From the NCBI GenBank assembly GCA_964035575.1, contig OZ037927.1:496001-560000 (forward strand): a stretch of 64,000 nucleotides of DNA, read 5' to 3'. Both the position numbers and the translations under genes were made by a program. Origin of the DNA: Rhynchopus sp. YZ270_cl-10. Its lineage: Eukaryota; Euglenozoa; Diplonemea; Diplonemida; Diplonemidae. The notes below the pieces were generated by a model. It made no database searches and had not been told where the DNA came from. It saw only the letters and a list, made by a program, of their open reading frames with translations. The first letter of the stretch is position 1. Every line of letters begins with the position of its first letter. Shown one piece after another: positions 51,316-61,600 of this stretch.

Positions 51316-53028
51316 TCACCGAAGATAACAACACAAACCACTGCACGTCCCGGAAGGAACTGCGTGTGCTGGTGTGCCACTCCCACCCGCCTCCACCCAC
51401 GCCTTCGCAACGTCCGTGTCACAACTCTCACCACGCAGGTACCCACGCACCACTGTGTTGTACCTATCCCAATGCTTCTCGCCGCCTATCTGGTACATCC
51501 ACTCGTCTGTTTCGTAAGTTTTCTGTTCTTTCGAAACCAGCTCAGCCACAACCTCAGGTTCGCAGTCTCGAGCAACCTCCACCTTGCACGGAATCAGACG
51601 CAGGTCGTGTTCGCACTCAGCATCGCTGAAGCAAAGACGGTTGCAGAGAACGTCGCACCCCAGCATACGTCCTGCACGTTCCATCCCGTGCACGTCACGC
51701 ACAAGTGTCCCCACCATGCTGAAGCGGCGCATCACCTCACAACCCATGTCACCACGCAGCACAGTTCCCATTGCAACACCCACGTTCACAGAGGCTGCAA
51801 GGCCTGCTTTCATGAGACTTGCTGCGTGCAGTGCTGAGGTTGCATGTGACGCACACTGCTTCGATGTGTTGAACGAGCAGTGGATCCTGTCCCCAACAAA
51901 GACGTCCACCATCCCACGTCTGCTGTCTGTTGCCTGAAGGGTCTTCAGAAGAACAGTTGTGAAGAGGTCGGAGAAGCGTGCACTGTCCTCTTCCAGGCGG
52001 TGCAGGGTGTCTTTGATGTTCAGTGTCAGCAGTGTTGCCTTTCTGGATGACAACAGTAGAGGATGTGAATGGAGGGAAATGCGTCGCACTGCAGCAGACA
52101 TATTCGATGATTCCGCTGACACTGTGCTTGCGTCGTTGCTGTCAAAGTCATCCAGCTCACCCCCAGGTTCCACACATTGGTCCTTCTTGTTCTGAAACGG
52201 AAGACACGTCTGCGGGAGGTACGCCTTGTACACACGCAGGTTCTTCTCCAACTTCCGCAGTGCTGTCGTCATCCCCTCAGGCAGCTCACCACCGTGCTCC
52301 TCCAACAGCTCCGCCACCTGCTCCACGTCGTAGCCAGCAAGGAGCGAGGCGATGTCCTGCACTGTTTCGATTGTGCGCTTCATTGATGCCTGCTCCTTCA
52401 GGAGACCACGTGCAAAGCCTCGCGTTGCGATGAAGTCAAGAAGGAACACGGCAGCTGCAGTCACAAGCTCTTTCACCGCGCCACTCTGCTTGCAAGGCAG
52501 CACATCACAGTCGACCAGACCATCCACGTAGGAACGTCGATGCTCTTGAGGCATGAGCCCGGGCATGTCAAACAGACCAAACCTCCACAATTCTTCTGCA
52601 GCAATAACGAACAAATACACCAGTGTGCACACCACAGTAGCTGTGCTGTACCGTGTGGGCAGCTGCAATACCAGGATATAGTCCACAAAAATCACCATCA
52701 TTGGCCAGGCGTATCCATACTCAGTGCGCGCACTCAGGTCACTCGCCAGTAGCGAAATAGCGCACAGTGCGGCACCTGACACCATGATGAGCGTGGTCAG
52801 TTCGTACTTGAACAGAATGACTAACACAGAACAGAAGCTGCACAGCACAGCACAGAAAGCGCCCCCCATAGGTACATAGCTCCCACGGAAGGATGCCAGT
52901 TCTGACAGGGCGAAGGCAAGCGAGCCTATGAGCGACACGCAGTGAAAAATAAAGAAAAGCTTTCGTCTATGCCTGCTTTGCTGGTCCAGTGTCCCGTCAA
53001 GCGACAGCGCACGCTCGAGACAGCCCAT
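51316..53028 (-). CDS. Six-TM class III cyclase-like protein, copy 4
   Basis: 570 aa. The reading frame opens exactly at MGCLERALSLDG with no upstream Met, which supports this start for the whole family. The first two membrane segments resemble copy 2 (SELASFRGSYVPMGGAFCAV). The cyclase-like half resembles copy 3, so it looks mosaic. It has the same degenerate cyclase active-site positions as its neighbours. Confidence 0.87.
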   Translation of the reverse strand: MGCLERALSLDGTLDQQSRHRRKLFFIFHCVSLIGSLAFALSELASFRGSYVPMGGAFCAVLCSFCSVLVILFKYELTTLIMVSGAALCAISLLASDLSARTEYGYAWPMMVIFVDYILVLQLPTRYSTATVVCTLVYLFVIAAEELWRFGLFDMPGLMPQEHRRSYVDGLVDCDVLPCKQSGAVKELVTAAAVFLLDFIATRGFARGLLKEQASMKRTIETVQDIASLLAGYDVEQVAELLEEHGGELPEGMTTALRKLEKNLRVYKAYLPQTCLPFQNKKDQCVEPGGELDDFDSNDASTVSAESSNMSAAVRRISLHSHPLLLSSRKATLLTLNIKDTLHRLEEDSARFSDLFTTVLLKTLQATDSRRGMVDVFVGDRIHCSFNTSKQCASHATSALHAASLMKAGLAASVNVGVAMGTVLRGDMGCEVMRRFSMVGTLVRDVHGMERAGRMLGCDVLCNRLCFSDAECEHDLRLIPCKVEVARDCEPEVVAELVSKEQKTYETDEWMYQIGGEKHWDRYNTVVRGYLRGESCDTDVAKAWVEAGGSGTPAHAVPSGTCSGLCCYLR

Positions 53029-53371
53029 TGTGTGTCAAAATAATGGTGGGCACTTCTTTAGTACCAGGGTCCAATCCCTGTTCTGTGCCTCTTCTTGATG
53101 TAGACAGATGTGGAAGGTGCGCGTGGGGATAAAGTGGTTTGGGTCTACTGTGCAGAATAGATATGTTGGGAGAAGGGTGCAGGAGGGTGTCTTTTGCTGG
53201 TGGTGTCATGAGAGGGATGTGATGTGTATTTGAAGAAAAAAAGCTGTGCCAGCATCCAAGGAGCGGGGACATGTGTAGTGAAGGTGGTGTTGCGGGCGAA
53301 ACTAAAACAGAGAGAGGCAGAGTTCACCCACCAGACCCACAAACCCAACACAATGTCAATAGCAATAGAAA
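53029..53371. other. Spacer between cyclase-like copies 4 and 5
   Basis: It shares short blocks with the other spacers in the array, such as gatgtggaaggtgcg-like and gggcgaaactaaaaca motifs, but is shortened. No gene seen. Confidence 0.6.
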
Positions 53372-55084
53372 TCACCGAAGATAACAACACAAACCACTGC
53401 ACGTCCCGGAAGGAACTGCGTGTGCTGGTGTGCCACTCCCACCCGCCTCCTCCCACGCCTTCGCAACGTCCGTGTCACAACTCTCACCACGCAGGTACTG
53501 ACGCACCACTGTGTTGTACGTGTCCCAATGCTTCTCGCCGCCTATCTGGTACATCCACTCGTCTGTTTCGTAAGTTTTCTGTTCTTTCGAAACAAGCTCA
53601 GCCACAACCTCAGGTTCGCAGTCTCGAGCAACCTCCACCTTGCACGGAATCAGACGCAGGTCGTGTTCGCACTCAGCATCGCTGAAGCAAAGACGGTTGC
53701 AGAGAACGTCGCACCCCAGCATACGTCCTGCACGTTCCATCCCGTGCACGTCACGCACAAGTGTTCCCACCATGCTGAAGCGGCGCATCACCTCACAACC
53801 CATGTCACCACGCAGCACCTTCCCAGTTGCAACACCCACGTTCACAGAGGCTGCAAGGCCAGCTTTCATGAGACTTGCTGCATGCAGTGCTGAGGTTGCG
53901 TGCGACGCACACTGCTTCGACGTGTTGAACGAGCAGTGGATCCTGTCCCCAACGAAGACGTCCACCATCCCACGTCTGCTGTCTGTTGCCTGCAGGGTCT
54001 GCAGAAGAACAGTTGTGAAGAGGTCGGAGAAGCGTGCACTGTCCTCCTCCAGGCGGTGCAGGGTGTCCTTGATGTTCAGTGTCAGCAGTGTTGCATTTGT
54101 GGATGACAGCAGTAGAGGATGTGAATGGAGGGAAGTGCGTCGCACTGCAGCAGACGTGCTCGATGTTGCCGCTGACACTGTGCTTGGGTCGGTGCTGTCA
54201 GAGTCAGCCTGCTCACCCCCAGGTTCCACACATTGGTCCTTCTCGCCCACAAACGGCAGACACGTCTTCGGGAGGTACGCCTTGTACACACGCAGGTTCT
54301 TCTCCAACTTCCGCAGTGCTGTCGTCATCCCCTCAGGCAGCTCACCACCGTGCTCCTCCAACAGCTCCGCCACCTGCTCCACGTCGTAGCCAGCAAGGAG
54401 CGATGCGATGTCCTGCACTGTTTCGATTGTGCGCTTCATTGATGCCTGCTCCTTCAGGAGACCACGTGCAAAGCCTCGCGTTGCGATGAAGTCAAGAAGG
54501 AACACGGCAGCTGCCATCATAAGGTCTTGTGCAGCGATACTCTGCTTGCAAGGCAGCAGATCACAGTCGCACAGGCTGTCTACGTAGGAACGTCGATGCT
54601 CTTGAGGCATGAGCCCGGGCATGTCGAACAGACCAAACCTCCACGTTTGCTCTGCAGAAACAACGAACAAATACACCAGTGTGCACACCACAGTAGCTGT
54701 GCTGTACCGTGTGGGCAGCTGCAATACAAGGAGATAGTCCACAAAAAGCACCATCATTGGCCAGACGTATCCATACTCAGTGCGCGCACTCAGGTCACTC
54801 GCCAGAAGCGAAATAGCGCACAGTGCGGCACCTGACACCATGATGAGCGTGGTCAGTTCGTACTTAAACAGAATGACTAACACAGCAAAGAAGCTCCAGA
54901 GCACACTGCCGATAAGACCCGCCAGGAAGACGTAGCTGTCACGGAATGTCAGCACCTCTATCAGGGTGAAGAGAGACGTGCCTGCAAGAGACACACAGTG
55001 AAAGAAAAAGAAAAGCTTTCGTCTATGCCTCCTTTGTAGGTCCAGTGTCCCGTCAAGCGACAGCGCACGCTCCAGACAGCCCAT
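53372..55084 (-). CDS. Six-TM class III cyclase-like protein, copy 5
   Basis: 570 aa from MGCLERALSLDG; the upstream Met at 55168 is not conserved. It differs in the segment after the cyclase domain, with HWDTYNTVVRQYLRG where the others have HWDRYNTVVRGYLRG, and it has FVGEKDQCVEP in the linker. In the motif VATGKVLRGDMGCE it groups with copies 1 and 7 against copies 2-4 (VAMGTVLRGDMGC). Confidence 0.85.
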   Translation of the reverse strand: MGCLERALSLDGTLDLQRRHRRKLFFFFHCVSLAGTSLFTLIEVLTFRDSYVFLAGLIGSVLWSFFAVLVILFKYELTTLIMVSGAALCAISLLASDLSARTEYGYVWPMMVLFVDYLLVLQLPTRYSTATVVCTLVYLFVVSAEQTWRFGLFDMPGLMPQEHRRSYVDSLCDCDLLPCKQSIAAQDLMMAAAVFLLDFIATRGFARGLLKEQASMKRTIETVQDIASLLAGYDVEQVAELLEEHGGELPEGMTTALRKLEKNLRVYKAYLPKTCLPFVGEKDQCVEPGGEQADSDSTDPSTVSAATSSTSAAVRRTSLHSHPLLLSSTNATLLTLNIKDTLHRLEEDSARFSDLFTTVLLQTLQATDSRRGMVDVFVGDRIHCSFNTSKQCASHATSALHAASLMKAGLAASVNVGVATGKVLRGDMGCEVMRRFSMVGTLVRDVHGMERAGRMLGCDVLCNRLCFSDAECEHDLRLIPCKVEVARDCEPEVVAELVSKEQKTYETDEWMYQIGGEKHWDTYNTVVRQYLRGESCDTDVAKAWEEAGGSGTPAHAVPSGTCSGLCCYLR

Positions 55085-55168
55085 TGTGTGCAGAATATTG
55101 GTGGGCACTTCTTTTCTGATAGTAGCAGGATCAGATCCCTGTTCTGTGTCTCTTCTTGATGTGGACAC

Positions 55169-55303
55169 AGATGTGGAAGGTGCGTGTGGGGATAAAGTGC
55201 TTTGGGTCTACCGTGCAGAATAGAGGTGTGTTTGGGGTGTTGTGGGAGAAGAGGTGTGAGAGGGGGTTGGGTAGTGTTGTGCTGTGGTGATGAGTGTGAT
55301 GAG
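55169..55303. other. Spacer between copy 5 and the pseudogene
   Basis: Another copy of the family's 5' flank, with gtgtttggggtgttgtggga and the gagtgtgatgagagg motif. It is interrupted at about 55304. Confidence 0.6.
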
Positions 55304-55428
55304 AGGGGGGCCCTCAGGGCAGTGGTCTAAAATACGTGGCTTACCCCACACGTATTAATACGTCAATAATACGTAATACGTAGCAATACGTGGCACTCTG
55401 GCTCATCAGCCAGGGCTCGTGCCCCACT
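55304..55428. repeat. TACGT-rich insertion at the broken end of the pseudogene
   Basis: Roughly 125 bp with many tacgt units and partial palindromes (cacgtattaatacgt, aatacgtaatacg) lie between the duplicated spacer and the point where cyclase-like homology resumes. It begins gggccctcagggcagtgg and ends near cagggctcgtgcccc, which are weakly inverted. It is possibly a small mobile element or a deletion scar. Confidence 0.4.
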
Positions 55429-55702
55429 TACGACCAGTAGCACACCAGCGCACAGTCCGGCACCTGACACCGTGATGAGAGTGGTCAGTTCGTACTTACA
55501 CAGAACAGAAGCTGCACAACACACCGCAGAAAAGACAGACCAGGAAGACGTAGCTCTCACGGAATGTCAGCACCTCCATGAGTGTGAAGGCAGACGTGTC
55601 TGTCAGCGACACACAGTGAAAGATGAAGAACAGCTTTCGTACATGTCTGCTTTGCTGGTCCAGTGTCCCGTCAAGCGACAGCGCACGCTCGAGACAGCCC
55701 AT
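55429..55702 (-). pseudogene. Truncated cyclase-like copy 6
   Basis: The region begins with the family start MGCLERALSLDG (ATG at 55700-55702) and the first two membrane segments, shifts frame near 55498, and continues as CKYELTTLITVSGAGLCAG before homology stops at about 55430. Only about the first 90 of 570 residues remain; the linker and the whole cyclase-like domain are missing. It is a broken host paralogue with intact copies on either side. Confidence 0.85.
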
Positions 55703-55930
55703 TGTGTCTCAAAAAGAGAGGCGGTCGCTTGTTTCTCGATAATACCAGAGTCCGATCCCTGTTCTGTGCCTCTTCTTAATGTGGACGCAGATGTGGAACG
55801 TGGGGTTAAAGTGGTTTGGGTCTGCTGTGCAGAATAGAGGTGTGTTCGGAGAAGGGTGTAGGAGGGGGGGTTGGTGTGTTTTAAAAACCCGCATGTTTTG
55901 CTGTGGTGACTATGGCAACAGCAATACAAA
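55703..55930. other. Spacer upstream of the pseudogene
   Basis: 5' flank of copy 6 and 3' flank of copy 7. It contains gtgttcggagaagggtgtag and catgttttgctgtggtgac, related to motifs at 44464 and 63950-64000. Confidence 0.55.
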
Positions 55931-57634
55931 TCACCGAAGATAACAACACAAACCACTACACGTCCCGGAAGGGACTGCGTGTGCTGGTGTGCCACTCCCA
56001 CCCGCCTCCTCCCACGCCTTCGCAACGTCCGTGTCACAACTCTCACCACGCAGGTACCCACGCACCACTGTGTTGTACCTATCCCAATGCTTCTCGCCGC
56101 CTATCTGGTACATCCACTCGTCTGTTTCGTAAGTTTTCTGTTCTTTCGAAACCAGTTCAGCCACAACCTCAGGTTCGCAGTCTCGAGCAACCTCCACCTT
56201 GCACGGAATCAGACGCAGGTCGTGTTCGCACTCAGCATCACTGAAGCAAAGACGGTTGCAGAGAATGTCGCACCCCAGCATACGTCCTGCACGTTCCATC
56301 CCGTGCACGTCACGCACAAGTGTTCCCACCATGCTGAAGCGGCGCATCACCTCACAACCCATGTCGCCACGCAGCACCTTCCCAGTTGCAACACCCACGT
56401 TCACAGAGGCTGCAAGGCCTGCTTTCATGAGACTTGCTGCATGCAGTGCTGAGGTTGCGTGCGACGCACACTGCTTCGACGTGTTGAACGAGCAGTGGAT
56501 CCTGTCCCCAACAAAGACGTCCACCATCCCACGTCTGCTGTCTGTTGCCTGCAGGGTCTGCAGAAGAACAGTTGTGAAGAGGTCGGAGAAGCGTGCACTG
56601 TCCTCCTCCAGGCGGTGCAGGGTGTCTTTGATGTTCAGTGTCAGCAGTGTTGCCTTTCTGGATGACAGCAGTAGAGGATGTGAATGGAAGGAAATGGGTC
56701 GCACTGCAGACGTGCTCGATGTTGCCGCTGACACTGTGCTTGGGTCGGTGCTGCCAAAGTCATCGAGCTCACCAGGTTCCACACGTTCCTTCTCGTCCTG
56801 AAACGGAAGACACGTCTGCGGGAGGTACGCCTTGTACACACGCAGGTTCTTCTCCAACTTCCGCAGTGCTGTCGTCATCCCCTCAGGCAGCTCACCACCG
56901 TGCTCCTCCAACAGCTCCGCCACCTGCTCCACGTCGTAGCCAGCAAGGAGCGAGGCAATGTCCTGCACTGTCGCGATTGTGCGCTTCATTGATGCCTGCT
57001 CCTTCAGGAGACCACGTGCAAAGCCTCGCGTTGCGATGAAGTCAAGAAGGAACACGGCAGCTGCCATCATGAACTCTTTCACCGCGTTACTCTGCTTGCA
57101 AGGCAGCAGATCACAGTCACCCAGGCCATCTCTGTAGGAACGTCGATGCTGTTGAGGCATGAGCCCGGGCATGTCGAACAGACCAAATCTCCACATTTGT
57201 TCTGCAGAAACAACGAACAAATACACCAGTGTGCACACCACTGCAAATGTGCTGTACCGTGTGGGCAGCTGCAATACAAGGAGATAGTCCACTAAAAGCA
57301 CCATCATTGGCCAGACGTATCCATACTCAGTGCGCGCACTCAGGTCACTGACCAGTAGCGTAATAGCGCACAGTGCGGCACCTGACACCATGATGAGCGT
57401 GGTCAGTTCGTACTTTAAGAGAATGGCCAGCACAGAACAGAAGCTGCACAGCACACACCCGATAAGACCCGCCAGGAAGACGTAGCTCCCACGGAATGTC
57501 AGCACCTCTATCAGTGTGAAGGCACACGAGGATGCAAGAGCCACGCAGTGAAAGATGAAGAAAAGCTTTCGTACATGCCTGCTTTGCAGGTCCAGTGTCC
57601 CGTCAAGCGACAGCGCACGCTCGAGACAGCCCAT
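55931..57634 (-). CDS. Six-TM class III cyclase-like protein, copy 7
   Basis: 567 aa from MGCLERALSLDG. An upstream in-frame extension of 56 codons (Met at 57802) is low-complexity and absent from all other copies. The first gene of the array in the direction of transcription. Its linker is shortened (KERVEPGELDDFGSTD), and the block RPISFHSHPLLLS differs from the RRTSLHSHPLLLS of most copies. Six membrane segments and the degenerate class III cyclase domain are as in the others. Confidence 0.86.
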   Translation of the reverse strand: MGCLERALSLDGTLDLQSRHVRKLFFIFHCVALASSCAFTLIEVLTFRGSYVFLAGLIGCVLCSFCSVLAILLKYELTTLIMVSGAALCAITLLVSDLSARTEYGYVWPMMVLLVDYLLVLQLPTRYSTFAVVCTLVYLFVVSAEQMWRFGLFDMPGLMPQQHRRSYRDGLGDCDLLPCKQSNAVKEFMMAAAVFLLDFIATRGFARGLLKEQASMKRTIATVQDIASLLAGYDVEQVAELLEEHGGELPEGMTTALRKLEKNLRVYKAYLPQTCLPFQDEKERVEPGELDDFGSTDPSTVSAATSSTSAVRPISFHSHPLLLSSRKATLLTLNIKDTLHRLEEDSARFSDLFTTVLLQTLQATDSRRGMVDVFVGDRIHCSFNTSKQCASHATSALHAASLMKAGLAASVNVGVATGKVLRGDMGCEVMRRFSMVGTLVRDVHGMERAGRMLGCDILCNRLCFSDAECEHDLRLIPCKVEVARDCEPEVVAELVSKEQKTYETDEWMYQIGGEKHWDRYNTVVRGYLRGESCDTDVAKAWEEAGGSGTPAHAVPSGTCSGLCCYLR

Positions 57635-57802
57635 TGTGTAAAAAAAAAAGGCAGGCGCTTCTATTTCCCAACAACCTTCCTTCACCCCCACTGTGGGGTA
57701 ACCGTAGGTGAAGTAAGGTATAGTATTGAAATCAATGGAGGGGGGGCTAGGGGGTGTAAAAAGGGTGGCACAATCACGTGTTTTTCTCTTCTTCTTTTTC
57801 AC

Positions 57803-58015
57803 AAAAATTCATATATAATTCCCCGGTGGCCGGTGACCTTCCACTATGTGGGACTGCGAGACTGTTGGGGAACTTAGGGTGCATACAGCACCCTAAATAG
57901 TTAGGTCAGATTACACGACGGAAATGAGTAGTATACAGATGTGGAAGTGGCAGTGTGTGGCACACTCCAAAAACCAAGTGGAAAAGCACAAATGGAGCGT
58001 TTTAGGGTCTGTGGG
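57803..58015. other. Spacer, gene-free
   Basis: The 5' flank of copy 7. No coding region recognised. gggtgcatacagcaccct near 57877 is a short inverted repeat. Confidence 0.5.
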
Positions 58016-58083
58016 ATGACGCCCGATGACGGCTGATGACGCCCGATGACGCACGATGACGGCCGATGACCGCACGATTACGT
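58016..58083. repeat. CGATGACG decamer-like repeat, left block
   Basis: About seven units of a ~10-bp sequence (cgatgacgcc, cgatgacggc, cgatgacgca) directly left of the second TGTGTATAC satellite locus. Confidence 0.8.
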
Positions 58084-58099
58084 TTTTTCTTTTTTTGGG

Positions 58100-58182
58100 T
58101 ACTGTGTATACTGTGTATACTGTGTATACTGTGTATACTGTGTATACTGTGTATACTGTGTATACTGTGTGTACTGTGTACT
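58100..58182. repeat. TGTGTATAC satellite, second locus
   Basis: Eight to nine units of the same 9-bp sequence as at 13307-16119, in the same orientation, ending with tgtgtac 7-mers. Confidence 0.95.
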
Positions 58183-58265
58183 TGTCCATTTCGGCAAATT
58201 GACCCCACCACTGGCCGGACGGATTCCGAAAATGCAAATGCCGGTGTTTAAAAGCTTCACCAAGG
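58180..58265 (+). repeat. Satellite-flanking module, copy 2
   Basis: acttgtccatttcggcaaat, tgaccccaccac, ggacggattccg and gtgtttaaaagcttcacca match the module at 16150-16240. Satellite and module thus travel together. Confidence 0.8.
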
Positions 58266-58296
58266 ATTTCACCGAGGAAAAAAAAATTTCCCCTAG

Positions 58297-58393
58297 CACG
58301 ATGATTCCCGATTATGCACGATTATGCACGATTACTCAGGATTACGCACGATGACACCCGATGACGGCCGATGACACCCGATTTAGCGCGATT
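58297..58393. repeat. CGATGACG / CGATTATG decamer-like repeat, right block
   Basis: Roughly nine ~10-bp units (cgattatgca, cgatgacacc, cgatgacggc) to the right of the satellite module. They are related to the block at 58016-58083, so the pair brackets the satellite locus. Confidence 0.75.
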
Positions 58394-58664
58394 CACCCCC
58401 CCGGAAAACGCTCCAACAAAGCACAAACAAACGTAAATATCCACAAAACGAAGAACACATGTGTAATCGCAACACATCTTGGAAAAGACGTATAGCACAC
58501 GTGGTGCACTGTCGGTGTAACCCCCTGACCAGCAGCTCTTCTGTCCTCGCACAACGCACCCGCAGTGGCATGAGGGCACCACCGCACGAGGTGGTGGTAA
58601 CAAAAATCGTCACTCGCGCGTCTTGTAAAAGAAGCAAACTCAAGAAGAAGTGCGAACAGTGCAC

Positions 58665-61600
58665 TCACTCCTTGCTGTCCAAAAGAAGCCGTCTCGCAAG
58701 TTCAGGTTCCACAGCATCAGCATTGGGACAGCCAAATGCACGAGGAACTGTTGGAGAGACACCGAGTACTCTCTTCGGCCGCAACCAATTAATCTTCGCG
58801 GATTGCCCAGTGCAGATCCTCCACACACGCACAGTTTTATCCGAGCAACCACACATCACTTCGCGTCCATCACGGCTCACAGCAATGCTGCACAAACGAC
58901 AAGGCGCTTGAATCGCTGCCACCTGCTCACCAGTGGCCATGCTCCACACATGAACACCCCCAGCCAAAACGTATGCTTTATCAGGTGTCACGACCACTCC
59001 CGTCACACTACCAGGATGCTGCCAGGTAAAGACCTCCTTCTCGCTGCTAACATCCCACACACGCACCATGTCGTCATCTTGAAGCAGCAATGAAGCAACG
59101 CGAGACATATCAGTAGTTAGAGCCACGGCTACACCTCGGACACAATAATTAAATCTGAACACCATCGTCTCTTCTCCAGTGTGAACTTCCCACATGCGTA
59201 CGGTCTTGTCGTCGGAGCACGAAACCGCACGCTCACCAACCACTGCCACTGCATTGACGACGCCTGTGTGCCCTGCAAATTCTGCCCACTTCTCACCCCG
59301 CATGTTCCACACACTGACAGTGTGATTGCGACTACAACACGTCAGCCATAAATAAGCACCGGGCATGTGAATGGACGGAACACCTGTCAGTATTGAAGAC
59401 TCCTTCAAGGTAGCCGCAAACTCACTGGAAGCTCTGCATGGGGTGGTCCTCACTCCTCCCCCCCTGAGCCCCCCCCTCGCAACGTCCCACACATCCACAC
59501 TGCTTTCGCCAGCGTCGTCAGAAGAGCAATCAACCACATGAGATCCACCTGGGAACACCGTCACAGCAATACGATTCTCCGCGTCTAGTTCAAACAGCTG
59601 TGTCTGCCTGCCGGTGGATGCGTTCCACATATGCATCCTCTTCTCACTGAGTGAAACAATAGATCCATCAGGAGCCGCTCCCACGGAACGCACAGAGGCT
59701 GAGTGTGCTTCGAAACCTGGTGTCTCCTTCCCTGTCGTGATCTTCCACACTCGAACAGTGCTGTCGGGAGAGCACGAAACCACGTGGCATCCATCTGGCG
59801 TCACTGCGACTGCACTCACAGGCCGGGTATGTCCTTGCAACGCCATGACCTCCTTCCCAGCTGAAATGCTCCAAACGTGCACAGTGCCACTCCTGGATCC
59901 AGCAACCACGTGACCTCCATTGGGGGTGACTGCCACACAAACCAACTCAGTGTGAGCATGGAACACCATCACCTCTGCCCCAGTCGAGAGGTTCCAAAGA
60001 TGCGCTTCTTTCCCAGAGCACCAAACCACGTTGCATCCATCGGGAGTGACTGCCAGTTGATGCGCAGACACCGCACAGCATGGCCACTGCCTCTCCTGCT
60101 TCCCCGTCACCAGATCCCATACGCACAGCTGCTCCTTCGAGCATGCCACAATGTTACTTCCGTCCAGCGTGACAACCATGCTGCGAATGTCAGGCAACAG
60201 TATTGAAAGCGCTTCCATCCCCGTCGAGAGATCCCACACACGGACGCCGTCTGCAGGAGAAGATGAAACAACTTTAGAACTGTCAGGAGTGACTGCCACT
60301 TCGGTAACTGCACCTTCGTGACATTCGAAAGTAACCACTACCTCACCAGTGCGCACATCCCACACAGGCACAGTCCAGTCCTTAGAGCAGGAAACTAGGC
60401 GGGTTCCGTCAGGTGTCACTGCTACTCCAAGTACAGGATTAGAATATCCCACCATATTGCCTCGCAATACAACCACTTCTTCCCCAGAAGACATGCTCCA
60501 CACACGTATGATGCCATCAGGGCCACCTGTCACCATTTGAGCGCCATCGAGTGTGATTGCCACGCAATACGCTGTCACGTGCAGTGTGGGAAGTGCTACC
60601 CCAAGGGAGCAGTCAGGCAGCATCGTGCCACCCATGTCGCAGGTGTGGAACTCGGTGTGCTCTAGCCAGCAGTTCGAGAAGGAAGCGCCCGTCAGCGCCG
60701 TCTCCACAAACAGAGACCCGCGCAGGTCGCAGTTCGACACACGGATCCCGCTCAGGTCCTCCCCACTCACAGGGATGCGTGCACGTGCCAGCAGTGCTGC
60801 TGCATTCGACCCTGCTGTCACAGCACCCTCATCAGGAACAACTGCACTTGAAGCTGCATCTACACTGCCACGTGTCGCCTGCACAGCCGCAAGCAGCTCT
60901 GTGCAGGCACGTTCGTACAGCTCACTGTCTGCACACACCAGTGCCGCAAAGAACCCGAGCACACGCTGCGAGTCCTTGCTGAAGCTCCGCTGCACCAACG
61001 TCCCCAGTGTTCCTGCTGGGTCACGTGCAAGTCGCCGTGCTGCAAGGTGCTCCCCCAGCGACTTGTGCCGGAACGTGAACGCACTCTGCTCCTCCCCAAA
61101 GTCCTCTATCCGGAACGGCAGACAGCGGAAGCACGCATCCCGCACTGCCTCACGCACACCGTGCTGCGAATACAGAATCTGCGACGCCACACCCACAGTC
61201 CCCTGCCACTCGTTTGTCTCCAGCATCCTGCATGCAACAAGCTCCCCTGCACGTAACACTACCTCCAAAGGCACATCTGCAACAGCAACCCCACCAGACG
61301 CCATCTCCTTCTTCGTCCACGTCTCCAGGTAGGCCTCGTAGATCACCTCCTCAGAAGCCTTCCCACTGCACTGTGCGTGACATGCCATGTGCAGCACAAA
61401 CGGGTTCCGCAGCTGCACAAGTCCCTCAACGTCCTCCTCACGCACGAAGACCGTGCGCTCTCCATATTTCTGCTGGTTGTCTGACGTCTCCTTCTTCTTC
61501 TCGTTCTCATGTTCCTTCTCCCAGGCTGTGTTTGCACGCTCGATGTACGTTCTCGCATCGACCTCTGTGAACGGCTGCATGTACACAGCACGCACACCAG

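Noticed and set aside
44771-57039. Recurrent plus-strand frames of 130-250 codons across the cyclase-like genes
   Set aside because: They are antisense shadows repeated in every paralogue at the same place. The minus strand carries the conserved domains.
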